DNA from: Methanocorpusculum petauri
Lineage (GTDB): Archaea > Halobacteriota > Methanomicrobia > Methanomicrobiales > Methanocorpusculaceae
Reading direction: 5' to 3'
DNA: 64,000 nucleotides
NCBI RefSeq assembly: GCF_026891975.1
Contig: NZ_JAPTGB010000005.1
Coordinates: 50,085-114,084, forward strand
In this document: in pieces, positions 17,057 to 25,792 of the stretch
How the letters are laid out: the number at the start of each line of letters is the position of its first letter
How positions within the stretch are numbered: the stretch's first letter is position 1
Program-made: the position numbers and the translations under genes
The notes under the pieces: generated by a model
What the model saw: the letters and a program-made list of their open reading frames with translations, nothing else
The model's database searches: none
What the model was told of the DNA's origin: nothing

Positions 17057-17175
17057 AGCAACATAATCGCCGCTCCCTCCTATTAATAGTATTGATATGA
17101 AAATACGTAAGTTCCTTTGGCCAACATTTTTCCATACACTTATTATTGAGTATGAAAAAGAAATAAGATGATAAC

Positions 17176-18330
17176 ATGAATGTGTGCCGACGATCTCTTT
17201 TCATACTCTTAGGATGTGTTTTTGTTGTTTTTCTGTGCATCAGTGCAGGATGCATATCCACGCCGACAACAACATCAAACGAAACTCCTCATACCATCAC
17301 TATAACCGATGCATTCGGCCGGGAAGTTACCATCCCCGATAATCCACAGAAGATCGCCGTATCCGGTTCCGGCTCAATGCGGTACTTCGTGTATCTGGAC
17401 CTGGACCTTGACCGCATCGTCGCGGTTGACTATCAGGACAGCAGCCTCTTCACCCGGGAAAATGAACTGCGGCCTTACCTCTTGGCAAATCCGGAGATCA
17501 AGAACCGGGCGGAACTGGGATCTGCCATGGCGGTTGTAGACAATGAGAAACTCCTCGCATCAGGAGCCGAGGTTCTCTTCATGGGAGGGGCAAGCAGTTC
17601 ACGGATCGAGGTCGCCGATGAGATCACGGCAAAGACCGGCATCCCCGTAGTGATGTTCTACGTAGGTGACTATGTTACCAAAGGCGATCAGATTCGTGAG
17701 ACGCTCCGAATGCTTGGAAAAATTCTGCATGAGGATGCACGTGCCGAAGAGATCATCACTTACTTTGGATCAGTTGAAGAGGACGTCAAAAACCGTGTCG
17801 CAAATGTAACGGAGTCCGAAAAGCCGACAGTGTATATCTGCGGCGTTTCCTACAACGGCGCACACGGAGCAGACGGAACCGATCCGAATTACCTGCCGTT
17901 CACCCTGCTTGGTGCAAAGAACGCAGCCTCCGGCATCGGTGAGACCAGTCAGACAGGGTATGCAAAGGTTGCCAAGGAACAGATTCTTGCCTGGGACCCG
18001 GACATGATCTTCGTGGACCTCGGGACACTGACCGCCGCAGAAGGCGGAGCACTCGCCGAGTTCCGGAACGATCCCTCCTACGAAGGACTCTCGGCAGTTA
18101 AAAACGGAGAGGTGTATGCGGTCAACCCGCACACGTCGATGAACGTGAACCATGAAACGAGTCTTGCAAACGCCTACTACATCGGCAAAGTCCTCTACCC
18201 CGAACAGTTCGCCGACATCGATCCGGCAGCAAAGGCCGATGAGATCTATGAGTTCGTGGTCGGCGCACCGGTGTACGATCAGCTGAAGTCACATGTCCAG
18301 AACCTTTCCTATCAGAAAATGGAGCTGTAG
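17176..18330 (+). CDS. ABC transporter substrate-binding lipoprotein 1 (iron/corrinoid-complex type)
   Basis: 384 residues. Signal peptide with lipobox-like CISAGC (Cys near 27) followed by a Thr-rich linker, then a periplasmic-binding fold beginning TITITDAFGREVTIPDNPQKIAVSGSG, the standard start of the Fe3+-siderophore/vitamin B12 binding class. First of three paralogues in this locus sharing a single permease and ATPase. Its last 60 residues are almost identical to those of paralogue 3. Ligand unknown: a metal chelate or corrinoid is likely. An AT-rich leader with TTGGCCAA lies about 55 bases upstream. Confidence 0.92.
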   Translation: MNVCRRSLFILLGCVFVVFLCISAGCISTPTTTSNETPHTITITDAFGREVTIPDNPQKIAVSGSGSMRYFVYLDLDLDRIVAVDYQDSSLFTRENELRPYLLANPEIKNRAELGSAMAVVDNEKLLASGAEVLFMGGASSSRIEVADEITAKTGIPVVMFYVGDYVTKGDQIRETLRMLGKILHEDARAEEIITYFGSVEEDVKNRVANVTESEKPTVYICGVSYNGAHGADGTDPNYLPFTLLGAKNAASGIGETSQTGYAKVAKEQILAWDPDMIFVDLGTLTAAEGGALAEFRNDPSYEGLSAVKNGEVYAVNPHTSMNVNHETSLANAYYIGKVLYPEQFADIDPAAKADEIYEFVVGAPVYDQLKSHVQNLSYQKMEL

Positions 18331-18375
18331 ATCTCAAACATTTATTATCAGCTAATATCTCCAAGGTGGAAATTT

Positions 18376-19203
18376 ATGAATGATGCAAGTAGCGAATGGA
18401 ATGAACAGTACGCGAAACAGGAACAAAACATTTCCTATCTTTCCAGTGCAGATCACTTCTCCCTGCAAAAACATGTAGACCGTATGGTACGGGACATGAA
18501 CAGTAAAACATTTTCACGGATACAAGAACAACTCTCCCTTCTTTCCTTCCCTGCCGGATCAACCGTGCTTGATATCGGACCAGGACCGGGAACCCTTGCC
18601 GTTCCTTTAGCGAAAAGAGGATGTAAAGTAACCGTCGTTGAACCATCCATACCAATGGTCTCCGCGATGAAAACCTATCTGCAAGAATCAGGAGTAACCA
18701 CAGACATCCAGGTCATCCCCAAACTCTGGGAAGAAGTAAAACCCGAAGAAATTGGAGTATTTGACTATATCATCTCCTCATTTTCACTGGCAGTCCCCAA
18801 CTTGTCCGATGCACTTGATAAAATGAATAACACGGCAAACCGGCAGGTACACATATTCTGGTTCTTGTCCAGTCCGCACTGGGAAACAGTACGCCGTGAT
18901 CTCTGGCCAGAACTCTATGGAGAAGAGTTCATGGGAAAACCCCGATCTAATCTTGTCTGGAACACGCTGTATCAGAAAGGAATTATGGCGAATCTGACCG
19001 TACATCGCATGAAGACAGAATATATCTACACCTCAGAAGAAGAAGCACTGGCACACTATTGGGAACAGTTCCCCATAGTCAAAGAAGAACAAAAAGACAT
19101 CATTGTGAAGTATCTGAGAACACATCTAGTTCCCCTCAAAGATGGGAGGTATCAGTTCCCAGCATTAGAACACTATGCACACATATGGTGGGATATAATT
19201 TGA
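18376..19203 (+). CDS. Class I SAM-dependent methyltransferase within the ABC locus
   Basis: 275 residues; motif I VLDIGPGPGTLAVPLAKRG (near 58-76) and the acidic VVEPS of motif II mark a class I methyltransferase. No domain pinpoints a substrate. The gene lies between two substrate-binding protein genes, in the same direction, with a clear AGGTGG site before its ATG. Base composition is lower than neighbours (24 of 60 G+C in 18421-18480 against 36 of 60 in 17401-17460), suggesting later arrival. It may modify the imported compound or simply be a passenger. Confidence 0.85.
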   Translation: MNDASSEWNEQYAKQEQNISYLSSADHFSLQKHVDRMVRDMNSKTFSRIQEQLSLLSFPAGSTVLDIGPGPGTLAVPLAKRGCKVTVVEPSIPMVSAMKTYLQESGVTTDIQVIPKLWEEVKPEEIGVFDYIISSFSLAVPNLSDALDKMNNTANRQVHIFWFLSSPHWETVRRDLWPELYGEEFMGKPRSNLVWNTLYQKGIMANLTVHRMKTEYIYTSEEEALAHYWEQFPIVKEEQKDIIVKYLRTHLVPLKDGRYQFPALEHYAHIWWDII

Positions 19204-19341
19204 TAAAACAACATTCACAGATTATTTGGTAACAAATAGAATTAAGGTTATGACAAGACCGAGCGCATGTGCGTATTAAAAAAACTCATTTTTTCACACT
19301 AAATGAAGTGTATTTAATACTATGGAAGAAGATATACTTTT

Positions 19342-20490
19342 ATGGACAGAGACTGGAAAAATTATTATCTTCTTGGAATTACCTGTATGATTCTCCTCAT
19401 CTGCTGCATCTCATCGGGATGTGTGGGAACTACTGGTACGGAAAATACCGGCGACACCATAACGATCACCGATGCGGCAGGTCGTCAAGTAACGATTCCG
19501 GACAATCCTCAAAAAATTGCAGTCAGTGGTTCAGGTGCTCTCAGATATTTCGTTTATCTGAACGTCGAACTGGACAGAGTTGTTATTGTAGACTATGGAG
19601 ACAGCATGCTCAACAAACCATCCAGAGAAATGCGCCCCTATATTCACGCACACCCAGAGATTAAAACAATTCCAGCTCTTGGCTCCCAGACACACGAAGT
19701 GGATCCCGAAAAACTTCTATCCTCAGGTGCCGAGGTTCTCTTCCTCTCCATGTTCACTGCGACAAGAGAGAATGCAGATGAAATTCAGGATAAAACCGGA
19801 ATCCCAGTAGTCATGTTCTACACCGGCGATTACATCACCGATAAAGATAAAATCCAAGACACCTTCCGTATGATAGGAAAAATCTTCCACAAAGAAGAGC
19901 GTACTGAAGATCTCATAGCCTACTTTGACTCCATCACTACTGACCTTCAGTCACGCATCCCGAATATTTCAGAAGATGCAAAACCCACTGTCTACATTGG
20001 TGGTGTCTCTTACCGGGGATCTCACGGCATGGATGGGACAAACCCATACTACTACCCGTTCACTATACTCGAAGCGAAAAACATCGTAAGTGGCTATGGA
20101 ACATCGGAAAGTATTGGATATGTGCAGATCGCAAAAGAACAGCTTCTTGCTTGGGATCCTGATATAATCTTTGTTGATCTCGCCACTATTCAGGCTGCCG
20201 AAGGCGGAGCAGTGACGGAACTGAAGAATGATCCGTCGTACCAGAATATGAAAGCGGTTCGAAACGGAGATGTGTATACGGTCAACCCGCATACCAGTTA
20301 TGTTGTCAACTACGAGACCACACTTGCCAATGCATACTATGTAGGTAAAATTCTCTATCCGGAACAGTTCGCCGACATAGACCCTGAAAGAAAAGCAGAC
20401 GAAATTTACACCTATGTAGTAGGTGCCCCCGTCTATGAACAACTGAAAGAAGATGTAAACGGGCTATCTTACCAGAAACTTGAGTTGTGA
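19342..20490 (+). CDS. ABC transporter substrate-binding lipoprotein 2
   Basis: 382 residues with lipobox-like CISSGC then GTTGTENTGDTITITDAAGRQ, similar to paralogues 1 and 3 but more divergent. Sample composition (27 of 60 G+C at 19621-19680) is lower than paralogue 1. The first candidate ATG is at 19342; the 138-base AT-rich leader upstream holds an imperfect dyad (ACACT-N6-AGTGT at about 19298) that could be a regulatory site. Followed after four bases by the third paralogue. Likely binds a related but different chelate. Confidence 0.92.
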   Translation: MDRDWKNYYLLGITCMILLICCISSGCVGTTGTENTGDTITITDAAGRQVTIPDNPQKIAVSGSGALRYFVYLNVELDRVVIVDYGDSMLNKPSREMRPYIHAHPEIKTIPALGSQTHEVDPEKLLSSGAEVLFLSMFTATRENADEIQDKTGIPVVMFYTGDYITDKDKIQDTFRMIGKIFHKEERTEDLIAYFDSITTDLQSRIPNISEDAKPTVYIGGVSYRGSHGMDGTNPYYYPFTILEAKNIVSGYGTSESIGYVQIAKEQLLAWDPDIIFVDLATIQAAEGGAVTELKNDPSYQNMKAVRNGDVYTVNPHTSYVVNYETTLANAYYVGKILYPEQFADIDPERKADEIYTYVVGAPVYEQLKEDVNGLSYQKLEL

Positions 20491-20494
20491 CCCC

Positions 20495-21634
20495 ATGAAA
20501 AAAATAATGAGTATTGGTATCCTGCTTCTGCTGATCACCGTATGTCTCACCGCAGGATGTATCCAGACATCAGACCCTCATGAAACGGAAACCATCACCA
20601 TAACCGACTCTGCCGGTCGTGAGGTTGTCATACCCGCCGACCCGCAGCGGATCGCTGTGTCCGGTTCCGGCTCAACGCGGCTCGTTGCCTACCTTGGGGC
20701 ACTTGACCGCGTCGTTGCGGTTGACAGTCAGGATGGAAAAACAACACAGACCTCCGACCTCCGTCCATACGGTCTTGCAAACCCCGGACTCCGGGAACTT
20801 CCGACACTTGGGACCGCCAAGGGTCAGATCGAGCCGGAGCGGTTGCTTGCAGCATCCCCTGATCTGATCCTCAAGAGTACGAGTGGAACCGATCTTGCGG
20901 GAGAGGCGGACGAACTTACCGCAAAGACCGGCATTCCGGTCGTGCTGTACTCGCAGTATGATCCCGGCACAAAACCGGACGAGTTCGCTGCAAACCTGCG
21001 GCTTTTAGGAAAAGTCCTCGGCAAAGAGGAACGGGCCGAAGAGATTCTGAAATACTTTGATGCGATCAGAGAGGATCTCGCCAGCCGGACAAAGGACATC
21101 CCCGATGAAGGAAAACCGATGCTGTATGTGGGAGGAGTTGCATATTCCGGTTCACACGGATTTTATTCAACGCAGCCCAACTACCTGCCGTTCCGGTACC
21201 TGAGTGCAAATAATGCCGCCGCAGGGGCAGATACGGGTTCGGGTACGACGGAGAATGCAAAAGTCGCCAAGGAACAGATTCTTGCCTGGGACCCGGACAT
21301 TCTCTTCGTAGACCTTGCAACGCTGACTGCGGCGGGAGGCGGATCAATTGTGGAACTTTCAACCGATCCTTCCTACAACTCCATGACCGCCGTTCAGACC
21401 GGCGAGGTGTATGCGGTTCTGCCCCACACCTCCATGGGTGCAAACTATGAAACGATCCTTGCGGATGCATATTACATTGGAAAAGTTCTCTACCCCGAAC
21501 AGTTCGCCGATATCGATCCGGCAGCAAAGGCCGATGAGATCTACGAGTTCGTGGTTGGTGCACCGGTCTATGATCAACTGAACGCAAATGTGAACAACCT
21601 GTCGTTCACGAAGCTGGAGATTCCTCTACTCTAA
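20495..21634 (+). CDS. ABC transporter substrate-binding lipoprotein 3
   Basis: 379 residues from the ATG at 20495 (MKKIMSIGIL...), chosen because it gives a normal signal peptide and lipobox (CLTAGC); the stop of paralogue 2 lies four bases upstream. Core sequence resembles paralogue 1 (SAGREVVIPADPQRIAVSGSG; AKVAKEQILAWDPDILFVDL). The 3' 100 bases are about nine-tenths identical to paralogue 1 at DNA level, pointing to duplication or gene conversion. The permease gene starts ten bases downstream, so this is the copy most directly coupled to the transporter. Confidence 0.92.
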   Translation: MKKIMSIGILLLLITVCLTAGCIQTSDPHETETITITDSAGREVVIPADPQRIAVSGSGSTRLVAYLGALDRVVAVDSQDGKTTQTSDLRPYGLANPGLRELPTLGTAKGQIEPERLLAASPDLILKSTSGTDLAGEADELTAKTGIPVVLYSQYDPGTKPDEFAANLRLLGKVLGKEERAEEILKYFDAIREDLASRTKDIPDEGKPMLYVGGVAYSGSHGFYSTQPNYLPFRYLSANNAAAGADTGSGTTENAKVAKEQILAWDPDILFVDLATLTAAGGGSIVELSTDPSYNSMTAVQTGEVYAVLPHTSMGANYETILADAYYIGKVLYPEQFADIDPAAKADEIYEFVVGAPVYDQLNANVNNLSFTKLEIPLL

Positions 21635-21644
21635 CGGGGTATCC

Positions 21645-22715
21645 ATGCAGCGGGAAAACGGATCTGCCCCGGAACACTACCGGGCCTATGTAGGAAGAAA
21701 AGTTACGCTGATCCTCGGCGGTGTTGTCCTTGCCATCATCATGTTCTTCGTGTCGGTGTCGGTCGGAGCAGTCTCAATCCCTATCCCCGACATCATCGCA
21801 ACACTTCTGGGCGGTCAGGGGACAGGACTGTATGAACGCATCATCTGGAACATCAGAATCCCGCAGGCACTGACCGCAGTTGTTGCAGGTGCAGGTCTTG
21901 CCATTGCCGGTGTTGCCATGCAGTCGATTCTGAGAAATCCTCTTGCATCACCGTTCACGCTCGGCCTTTCCAACGCCGCAGCATTCGGCGCTGCGATTGG
22001 TATTCTGATGTTCGGCGCAGGAACAACCGGCAGCAGCATCGCCGACGCCGTCGTCGTCAACAATCCGTATCTGACAACTATCTGTGCATTCCTCTTCAGC
22101 ATGCTGACGACCGTGATCATTCTGCTGATTGCAAAGATGCGGTCGGCGACGCCGGAGACGATGGTGCTTGCCGGGGTTGCGATCAGTTCACTGTTCAGCG
22201 CGGGACTGATGGCGATTCAGTACTTCGTGGACGACACGAAACTTGCATCCATTGTGTTCTGGCAGTTCGGCGACGTGTCGCGATCCAGCTGGATGGAACT
22301 TGGCATCATCACGGCTGTGGTGGTCGCGGCGTTTGCCTACATCCTGTTCAAACGCTGGGACTACAATGCAATCGATGCAGGAGACGAGACCGCACGCGGT
22401 CTCGGCGTGAATGTTGAGCGGACGCGACTCTTCGGCATGATAGCAGCATCCGTGATCAGTGCGGTGGTCGTGGCATTCCTCGGCGTCATCGGATTTGTGG
22501 GACTTGTCTGTCCTCATATGGTACGGAGAGTAATCGGCGATGATCACCGGTTTTTGATTCCGGGAAGTTTCGTCTGCGGCGCGGTTCTTCTGCTCATCTC
22601 AGACACGGTCGCACGGACCATGATCGCCCCGCATGTCCTGCCGGTCGCGGTACTGACGGCGTTTCTCGGAGCACCGGTGTTTCTGTATCTCATCATCAGG
22701 GGGAGGCGAATGTGA
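21645..22715 (+). CDS. BtuC/FecCD-family ABC permease
   Basis: 356 residues, about ten transmembrane helices. Family signs: WNIRIPQALTAVVAGAGLAIAGVAMQ and GFVGLVCPHMVRRVIGDDHRFLIPGS, the ATPase-contacting and coupling region. It serves as the single membrane channel for three binding proteins. Its stop overlaps the GTG start of the ATPase (GTGA), giving strict co-translation. Ligand unknown: corrinoid, haem-like or siderophore-type metal complexes are typical of the family. Confidence 0.94.
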   Translation: MQRENGSAPEHYRAYVGRKVTLILGGVVLAIIMFFVSVSVGAVSIPIPDIIATLLGGQGTGLYERIIWNIRIPQALTAVVAGAGLAIAGVAMQSILRNPLASPFTLGLSNAAAFGAAIGILMFGAGTTGSSIADAVVVNNPYLTTICAFLFSMLTTVIILLIAKMRSATPETMVLAGVAISSLFSAGLMAIQYFVDDTKLASIVFWQFGDVSRSSWMELGIITAVVVAAFAYILFKRWDYNAIDAGDETARGLGVNVERTRLFGMIAASVISAVVVAFLGVIGFVGLVCPHMVRRVIGDDHRFLIPGSFVCGAVLLLISDTVARTMIAPHVLPVAVLTAFLGAPVFLYLIIRGRRM

Positions 22716-23602
22716 AAGAAGAATACCCTGAACACGAAGAGCATCACGGCCACCATGTTCACGAACACTCGCACATCGAAGGATATACGCACACGCACGA
22801 GCACTCGCATGATGTGCCGCACGAACATCACGGAACCACACCCGGAAAAGCGATCCTCAATGTGGAAGGCGTAAATTTTGAGTACCGGTCCGATCCGGTT
22901 TTGCAGGACATTACGGTAGGCGTTGCCCGAGGCGAGATTCTTGCAATTCTCGGACCGAACGGCGTTGGCAAGTCCACGCTTTTAAAGTGTATGAACCTGA
23001 TCCTGAAACCAAAAGTGGGTACGATTCTTCTGGAAGAAAAGGATCTTACCAGGATGTCAGGATCAGAGATTGCACGAAACGTGGGGTATGTTGCCCAGCG
23101 CAACGAGTCGGCGCGGATGACGGTGTTTGACACGGTACTTCTCGGGAGAAAGCCGCATCTTGGCTGGAAAGTAACGGAGAAGGATTACCAAATTGTGGAT
23201 GCTGCGTTGCAGCGGCTCGGACTTGCCGACATGCAGCTGCGTTACATTGATGAGATCTCCGGCGGCGAACTGCAGCGGGTCTGTATCTGTCGGGCAATTG
23301 TACAGGAACCTTCTGTTCTTTTGCTGGATGAACCGACATCGGCACTGGATCTCTGCCGGCAGATGGCAATTCTCCGTGTCATTCGCGACGTGGTGGATCA
23401 TCATAATGTAGCAACGATTATGACGATGCATGATCTCAATCTTGCCCTGCGGTTTGCCGATCGATTTTTATTCATGAAGGATGGGAAAATCTATGCTGCC
23501 TGCGATCGGAGCGGTGTTACGGCGGATATGATCGAGGCAGTGTACGGCATTGCGGTTGATATTGTGATGCATAAGGAAATGCCGATGGTGATTCCGCGCT
23601 AA
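22712..23602 (+). CDS. BtuD/FecE-type ABC ATPase with histidine-rich N-terminal extension
   Basis: 296 residues. Residues 1-41 hold 15 histidines in HxH patterns and many Glu, then a standard ATPase: Walker A GPNGVGKST, Q-loop VAQRN, signature SGGELQRV, Walker B LLLDEPT and the H-loop histidine in MTMHDLNLAL. GTG start at 22712 is preceded by an AGGGGGAGG site. The His tract is not usual for the family and suggests metal binding (Ni, Co or Zn), either buffering the imported metal or sensing it. It ends the operon. Confidence 0.93.
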   Translation: MKEEYPEHEEHHGHHVHEHSHIEGYTHTHEHSHDVPHEHHGTTPGKAILNVEGVNFEYRSDPVLQDITVGVARGEILAILGPNGVGKSTLLKCMNLILKPKVGTILLEEKDLTRMSGSEIARNVGYVAQRNESARMTVFDTVLLGRKPHLGWKVTEKDYQIVDAALQRLGLADMQLRYIDEISGGELQRVCICRAIVQEPSVLLLDEPTSALDLCRQMAILRVIRDVVDHHNVATIMTMHDLNLALRFADRFLFMKDGKIYAACDRSGVTADMIEAVYGIAVDIVMHKEMPMVIPR

Positions 23603-23623
23603 CCCTGCATCACTGAAAAAAAC

Positions 23624-25792
23624 TTACTGTTTTTCCTCTTCCGGGATGATTTCTCCGGAAGAGACCACACCGGCGACGCTTCCGCACTCTTCCCGGAGAA
23701 GGGAGTTGCGCCACCGGATCGATTTTACGGTACCGTCACTACAAAGCACCGGACCGCGATACACCCTATCCTCGACATTCAGCATTCCGGAGACCATCTG
23801 TTCAAATGCCTGAAGCCGGTTTTCCCGTACAGCCGCCGGAACAATCATCTCAAACCAGTTCCTGCCGATCAGATCGGTCTCGGTGTATCCGAGAAGTTTT
23901 GCACCATAGCGGTTGATCATCTCGATCACACCGTCACGACGGACGACGACCAGCATAACTCCGGCGACATCCAGATAACTCCGGGTACGATCGCGTTCAC
24001 GCTGAAGTTTTTCCTGTAAGAGACAGCGGGAAGCAACCGTACTGATCTGGAATGCCGTTGACATGACAATGCCGCGAAGCACTGTATCCGGCAACTGCGG
24101 CGTGGTTGAACCGAGTATAATACAGGCAACCGTTCTGCTCTCGTGCACAATCGGCATGAGAACGAGGGATGCGGCATTGTCCATGATGGAGAGGGTTCCT
24201 TCAAGAAACAGACCCATCCGGTACTTGTCAAAGATTGCCGGTTCGCCTTTGCGGATAATGCGGTCCACAATTGAGTCGCGGGGAATTGTCGGAGCGAACC
24301 GTCCCCCTTTGGACATGAACAGAACATAGTCGTCGAAAATACTCCGCTGATACACGGCAACTGCTTCAAATCCGCTGATGTTCGGCAGCATCTCCATTGC
24401 CGGCACCCACATCTCCTGCGTACTGGAGATTCCTTCCAGCACAAACGCGAGTTCCCTCGTCATCAGCTGGCGGTTCCGATCCACAACTTCATCAGAGATG
24501 TCGGTTGCCATCGTCAGCAAATATTCGCGGTCCACGGAAAGGACCATCGGCAGCACACGAGCGGAGATGTAATGAACTGTGCCGTCCACCTCAACGCGAT
24601 CCTCGGGAACATTTACCGGTTTGCGAAATGCCTTCACCTGATCATGGGCATCGATCAGATGACTGGAACCAAGACGAGAGAGAAGTTTGGAGGAGGGGAG
24701 ACTCCGGATCTCCGATCGGTTCATGTGCAGGAACTGTTCCGCCGCGAGGTTGGAGTAGACGATGGCATTTGTTTTTACATCGGTTACGATGATGATACCC
24801 GGAATATTGTCCATGACGCCGTCGAGGAACAGTTTCCACCGCTTGATGCCCTGCTCGGCGTTCCGGCGATCGGTTACGTCGCGCAGAGCTCCGTTGTAGC
24901 CGAGGAACATGTTCGACTCCTCGTCCAGAACCACCGGTGTTCCGGAGAATTCACAGTAGATGCGAGTTCCGTCCTTACAGATAAACGGAAATTCAAGCAG
25001 CGTGAAACCGGTTTCACGGGAGACCTCTGCAGTGAGTTCCCAGGAAAATCGTGCGTCTGCACCGGACGGCATGAAATCGGAGAAGGATCTGCCGATCATT
25101 TCGTCAGGGGCGTAACCGCAGATAGTAGTGATCTGCGGGCTGATGTAGCGAATGATCGCATTTTCATCCACAGACCAGATGCAGTCCTGCACCGTTTCAA
25201 CGAGTCTGCGAAACATCGCTTCACTCTGTTCCAGAGCGGCCTCCGCGCGGACATGTTCGGTGATATCGTCGAGAACAACGGTGACACCCGGTTTTCCATC
25301 GGCAAGAACCATCGGATAGATCTTTTGATCCAGATAGTACTCCTGATCGTTGCGGAATATTCTTAGTTCGCCCCGGACGGTCTCGCCGCGAATGGCATGA
25401 CGAATCTGATCCGTGAGCATGTCACTGCAGAGCGATTTTGCGGGACCTTCATAGATGAGAGAGTCGATGACGTCGTCGGAGGTTACGGACAAAAAGGAGA
25501 GAAGTGCCTCATTTGCCTGAATGACACGGAGATTTTCATCAACCAGAAGCACCATCTCCGAGGAGAGATTCAACATGGCAGAGACCGGGACGCGTTTGGA
25601 GAGGAAGAAAACTTTTGCTTTGCCGAACGTTCGCATCTCCACCTGCCCCGAGACACGAAGTGTGTCCATGTAGCGGGCGATGGTGTTGCGGTTCAGGTGA
25701 GCGGCCTCTGCGATCTCCGTGACTGACATTCCTCGCGGATTGTCCTTGAGAAGTGTAAGAATATCGGAAAAATCTCCGGCCGACTCGTTCAT
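23624..25792 (-). CDS. HTH-PAS-GAF regulatory protein without kinase domain
   Basis: 722 residues. The N-terminus has a winged-helix DNA-binding domain (residues about 8-62: MSVTEIAEAAHLNRNTIARYMDTLR). Next come PAS-like regions at about 75-185, 190-315 and 325-440, a GAF-like region at about 450-600 and a final PAS at about 605-710. No histidine kinase or GGDEF domain is present, so it is probably a one-component sensor-regulator. This architecture is frequent in Methanomicrobiales. It is convergent with the ABC locus, and its ligand is unknown. Confidence 0.87.
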   Translation of the reverse strand: MNESAGDFSDILTLLKDNPRGMSVTEIAEAAHLNRNTIARYMDTLRVSGQVEMRTFGKAKVFFLSKRVPVSAMLNLSSEMVLLVDENLRVIQANEALLSFLSVTSDDVIDSLIYEGPAKSLCSDMLTDQIRHAIRGETVRGELRIFRNDQEYYLDQKIYPMVLADGKPGVTVVLDDITEHVRAEAALEQSEAMFRRLVETVQDCIWSVDENAIIRYISPQITTICGYAPDEMIGRSFSDFMPSGADARFSWELTAEVSRETGFTLLEFPFICKDGTRIYCEFSGTPVVLDEESNMFLGYNGALRDVTDRRNAEQGIKRWKLFLDGVMDNIPGIIIVTDVKTNAIVYSNLAAEQFLHMNRSEIRSLPSSKLLSRLGSSHLIDAHDQVKAFRKPVNVPEDRVEVDGTVHYISARVLPMVLSVDREYLLTMATDISDEVVDRNRQLMTRELAFVLEGISSTQEMWVPAMEMLPNISGFEAVAVYQRSIFDDYVLFMSKGGRFAPTIPRDSIVDRIIRKGEPAIFDKYRMGLFLEGTLSIMDNAASLVLMPIVHESRTVACIILGSTTPQLPDTVLRGIVMSTAFQISTVASRCLLQEKLQRERDRTRSYLDVAGVMLVVVRRDGVIEMINRYGAKLLGYTETDLIGRNWFEMIVPAAVRENRLQAFEQMVSGMLNVEDRVYRGPVLCSDGTVKSIRWRNSLLREECGSVAGVVSSGEIIPEEEKQ

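Noticed and set aside
24572..25366. 264-codon plus-strand frame inside the PAS regulator
   Set aside because: Antisense to a recognised multi-domain protein; no own ribosome site or family.
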